A stretch of DNA of 64,000 nt from Rhodanobacteraceae bacterium. GTDB taxonomy: Bacteria > Pseudomonadota > Gammaproteobacteria > Xanthomonadales > Rhodanobacteraceae. The position numbers and the translations under genes were made by a program. The notes under the pieces were generated by a model, which did not search any database, had not been told where the DNA came from, and worked only from the letters and a program-made list of their open reading frames with translations. This document shows, piece by piece, positions 62,701 to 64,000 of the stretch. The first letter of the stretch is position 1. Every line of letters starts with the position of its first letter. Location: the NCBI GenBank assembly GCA_030167125.1, contig CP126531.1:1116001-1180000 (forward strand), in the 5' to 3' direction.

Positions 62701-62718
62701 GTCGCTCCGCCCAAGTGA
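56710..62718 (+). CDS. yfhM: Bacterial alpha-2-macroglobulin (YfhM-like) with thioester motif
   Basis: A giant protease-trapping protein of 2002 residues that guards the periplasm; pairing with pbpC is the known arrangement. The thioester Cys1514 lies in NYCTEQIISSAM, the CxEQ motif of A2M, and MG-type domains run through the protein (GYLFSDRGLYRPGETFHIGV; GVVDVDGEKDFSYSVPDDFN). Instead of the lipobox of E. coli YfhM it has one N-terminal membrane helix (AAAAVIALVIAGWFGWQWYQ), and it is longer than the 1653 residues there. An ATG 42 bases upstream is possible. Confidence 0.9.
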   Translation: MDLLKWLAMLPWRLLRGVGHALAFALRPVLGDFTWRAPRWMRVVASRPRTSAGAAAAVIALVIAGWFGWQWYQHRPRPTPLTFTVAAPAVTDYSQQTQKTPVVYPLVVTFSGSAAPIESVDKAVTQGITVGPAVKGEWKWTDDHTLQFTPAADWPVGQHYSVRFDARKLLAPQAHVGKNGFDFGTVAFAAALDTGEFYQNPEDANAKQVIQELGFNYPVDPAQLEKRIHLAIADKYGHPGSPVPFTVTYDKQKLHAWIHSAQLALPQDPGMLLVDVDRGVASSRGGDGTPDALQGKVKIPGLYSLAVDDLKPTLVDNDKYEPQQVLVANFNGAVRTQDVAGLIHAWVLPKHRPGRDDDDSDYQYPWDVPEVGEALLKQSTALPLTATPTEQDWQPLQSFQFHAQPGQRIYVRIDKGLKSFGGYIMGKPRAYVFTVPDYPQLLNFVGSGSLLSMSGSKRISIVSRNLPGYKLVIGRVLPDQLQHLVSLNLGNFSHPDLQGGFSENQIVERHVEIGTLADSDPAKAEYSGVDLGKYMTEGKRGVFWLHASGYDPAAAQRAQQASARACAQARAELATPAGAGSTAPAPATSAEDAGLPACHQNHDDGAMYGAPTDNRLIVVTDLGMLVKKADDGSQDVFVQSIRTGQPVAGASVAVVALNGKTLLSRATGADGVVTFPSLQGFDHDQRPVMYLVSKGQDMSFLPIGAGDRQLDYSRFDVGGAVNAVNPGKLSGYLFSDRGLYRPGETFHIGVIVRAANWSRDVAGIPLEADVLDPRGNLVKKVPVTMDRSGFSEVAYTLAGTAATGTWTINLYITRNGNADTQIGSTTIAVKEFEPDRMKVRASLSSEVADGWVKPAQLRGEVDAANLFGTPAENRRVSASLTLEPAFPAFKAWQGWQFYDIHRAKQGYQQDLQDQKTDARGHAEFPLDLGKYADATYKLYFLAKVYEADGGRAVAAAAESMVSNDDWLVGYKSSDGLEYVTRNAERKVRLVAIDPEAKSIALSGLTAQLVDRKYVSVLTRQSSGVYKYESRLKEIPVASHPLAIAAGGTDVTLATDKPGNYALRIMRADGKEVNRIEYSVAGAANVTRSLERNAELQLSLDKKVYEPGDTIRVSINAPYTGSGLITLERDKVYAHAWFHTGTTSSVQSITIPKGFEGNGYVDVQFVRDPSSDAIFMSPLSYGVAPFRMSRADRSDVLGVDVPALVKPGDTVTFKLHAAQPAKVVLFAVNEGILQVAGYKFGDPLDWFFRKRMLGVTTAQILDLILPDFEKLMAAASAPGGDADAAIARQLNPFHRKQKAPVAYWSGVVDVDGEKDFSYSVPDDFNGQLRVMAVAVSPDRIGTWQGQTTVRGDFVLSPNAPTTLAPGDEAVISVGVANNLTDIGKQAVPVTITLKAGAGLQIIGPAMQTVSLASMKEGAVAFRVRATDALGSADLAFTASYGKHAAKQSTDISVRLATAYRVSIDTGRVAPGSRLDGDELRNLYAPYARRNAVMSSSPIVLARGLTSYLIDYPNYCTEQIISSAMPRLVVADWPAAQAFVPALQPAFDEKPVSNADALSHFIATLQSRQNDEGGFGLWSATPTSPPFISDYAMNFLLEARRRGVAVPQGMIDSGNAYLRQLAADDSQATLAGLRDRAYAIYLLTVQGNVTTNDIASVQKRLDDLYPKQWKNDLAAAWLAASYKLLQQDGEADKLITGPLGVLERGKPDADAFGFADYYGPAVRDASVLYILSRQFPQRVQALPPQALENLAWPIEHDDYNTLSSAMTLLALDVYASANAKGLDKMSIESVAANGAATSIGKVTGNLLQADGWSTNTAKLRFANQSDQNAWSVVTQSGYDRSTPIAAIKNGLEVVRDYTDDGGQPLGTITLGQEIEVHVKIRAIGSADVPDVAIVDLLPGGFDPVLRTPPPASASSASDNGARTQWTSPIGLGSSTWQADFADVREDRVVIYGDATPDVREFTYKIRATSAGTFRIPPIYASAMYLPQVQAQAPGSGTLVVAPPK

Positions 62719-62728
62719 GCCGAACGCG

Positions 62729-64000
62729 GTGAACGGGTTGCGGCGCGCGCGTACGTGGGCATTCCACAAGTTGCGCCGCTGGCAGAACGCGCTGACGGGA
62801 TTCGCGCTGGTCGCACTGGTTCTGGTCGGCTGCCGGGTGTGGCCGCACCCGCCGTTGCGCGATGCGTTTCCGCAATCCGCCGCGGTGTTCGACGACATGG
62901 GTCATTTGCTGCGCTTGACGCTGGCCAGCGATGGCCAGTACCGCTTGTGGACGCCTTACCGCGAACTGCCGCCGCAACTCGTCGAGGCCACATTGCTGCA
63001 CGAGGATCGCTGGTTCTGGTGGCACCCGGGTTTCAATCCGTGGGGCCTCGTGCGCGGTGCGTGGGAAACCTACGTGCGGCATCGCCACCCGCAGGGCGGT
63101 TCCACCATCACCATGCAACTTGCGCGATTGCTGTATCACCTCGATACCCGCAGGCCGCTGGGCAAATTGCGCCAGGTCGCGCTGGCCGTGCGGCTGGAAC
63201 TGTTCTATTCCAAGAAGCACATCCTTGCGGCGTACCTCAACGATGCGCCCTACGGCGGCAACGTGGTCGGCGCGGGCGCGGCGAGTCTCGTGTATTTCGG
63301 CAAGCCGGCGCGCGACTTGAACCTGCCGGAAACATTGACACTGTCCGTGGTTCCACAAGATCCGTCGCGGCGTCTGGGCGTGCGCCACGGTTCCGGCAAC
63401 ACCATCGTGGCGCCGCAACTCGCCGCGGCGCGCAACCGGTTGTATCGGCGCTGGCTGCGCGGGCATCCGGAGGATCGCACGTGGCAGGCGGTGTTCGCGA
63501 TGCCGCTCGCCTTGCGCAGCACGGCGCAGCTTCCGTTCGAAGCACCGCATGCGGTCGACCAACTGGTCGCGAGTGCGAACGCCGACGGACAGGCCCTGCC
63601 TGCGCGCGTCGAACTGACCATCGACCTCGGCTTGCAGCACCTGCTGGAACGCCAGGTGCGCGATTACGTGCGGCTCAACCAAGGCGTGGGCATCCGCAAC
63701 GCGGCCGCGATCCTTGTGGATACCCGCAGCATGGGCATCAAGGCGATGGTGGGATCGGTCGATTATTTCGACCGCGCGATTTCGGGCCAGGTCAACGGCA
63801 CGCTGGCCGAACGTTCGCCCGGCTCGACGCTGAAACCTTTCATTTACGCACTCGGCTTCGACCAGGGCGTGCTGACGCCGGCGACCGTGCTGCGCGACGT
63901 GCCCACTTCGTTCGGCCCGTACACGCCGGAAAACTTCGACGGACGCTTCCTCGGCCCCGTCACCGCGACGCAGGCGTTGATCCGCAGCCGCAACATTCCC
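62729..64000 (+). CDS. pbpC: Penicillin-binding protein 1C (partial, runs off the window)
   Basis: A bifunctional peptidoglycan synthase, the partner of the A2M upstream. The frame is open from a GTG 10 bases after the A2M stop to the window end, at least 424 residues. An N-terminal membrane helix (GFALVALVLVGCRVW) precedes the transglycosylase domain with LLHEDRWFWWHPGFN and HPQGGSTITMQLARLL, then the transpeptidase nucleophile motif SPGSTLKPFIYALGFD. The C-terminal part, with SxN, KTG and the PBP1C C domain, lies outside. Confidence 0.93.
   Translation, partial: MNGLRRARTWAFHKLRRWQNALTGFALVALVLVGCRVWPHPPLRDAFPQSAAVFDDMGHLLRLTLASDGQYRLWTPYRELPPQLVEATLLHEDRWFWWHPGFNPWGLVRGAWETYVRHRHPQGGSTITMQLARLLYHLDTRRPLGKLRQVALAVRLELFYSKKHILAAYLNDAPYGGNVVGAGAASLVYFGKPARDLNLPETLTLSVVPQDPSRRLGVRHGSGNTIVAPQLAAARNRLYRRWLRGHPEDRTWQAVFAMPLALRSTAQLPFEAPHAVDQLVASANADGQALPARVELTIDLGLQHLLERQVRDYVRLNQGVGIRNAAAILVDTRSMGIKAMVGSVDYFDRAISGQVNGTLAERSPGSTLKPFIYALGFDQGVLTPATVLRDVPTSFGPYTPENFDGRFLGPVTATQALIRSRNIP

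Overview
The window is a compact, high-GC, gene-dense stretch of chromosome from a gammaproteobacterium, most likely of the Xanthomonadales (Lysobacterales). Rhodanobacteraceae-type relatives are my best guess. The evidence is gene content and order (zipA, aat, trxB, ftsK-lolA-rarA-serS, scpA-scpB-rluB, nudJ-mnmA-hflD, clpS-clpA, infA, serC-hisC-aroA-cmk-rpsA-ihfB-lapB, galU, yfhM-pbpC) and the many short palindromic repeats between genes. No taxon-specific marker was tested. I see no prophage, insertion sequence, CRISPR array or plasmid gene.

Layout. 1-9.4 kb: zipA, a PaiB-like protein, a TonB-dependent receptor, an acyl-CoA-binding protein and phasin pair, aat coupled to a FemAB-like gene, a GNAT-like protein, and an alpha/beta-hydrolase fused to a cyclase-like domain whose active sites look dead. 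9.4-19.1 kb: trxB, ald, ftsK, lolA, yoaK-like, rarA and serS, ending in tRNA-Ser(UGA), which is preceded by two interrupted, truncated copies of itself. 19.1-29.8 kb: a YdeP-type molybdopterin oxidoreductase, azoR with a divergent LysR regulator, a methionine aminotransferase with omega-amidase (methionine salvage), the leftward scpA-scpB-rluB-arsC cluster, and a PilZ gene behind a sigma-54-like promoter. 29.8-40.6 kb: a WXXGXW-repeat secreted protein, fadD, a small lipoprotein, acnA, a ClC antiporter with CBS domains, and the leftward nudJ-mnmA-hflD operon. 40.6-56.6 kb: clpS-clpA, infA, an FHA protein, then a long rightward run from serC to galU joining amino-acid synthesis, translation, nucleoid architecture and LPS/polysaccharide synthesis. 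56.7 kb to the end: a giant alpha-2-macroglobulin and a pbpC cut by the window edge.

Most genes are housekeeping. The unusual content lies between and inside them. (1) Downstream of serS are two nearly identical 140-bp units, each the 5' part of tRNA-Ser broken in the anticodon loop by a 78-nt multi-hairpin insert, followed by the intact tRNA. (2) SerRS itself carries an extra segment of about 46 residues written in atypical, AT-richer codons. (3) Two intergenic clusters of hairpins carry GGA (often ATGGAT) in the loop, a shape typical of CsrA/RsmA sites; one sits where pheA often lies between serC and hisC. (4) A family of G-rich inverted repeats has been built into genes, giving HisC its C-terminal tail, aroA its Shine-Dalgarno and the omega-amidase its Shine-Dalgarno.

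All calls come from reading the sequence and from general knowledge of the families; no database search was run.
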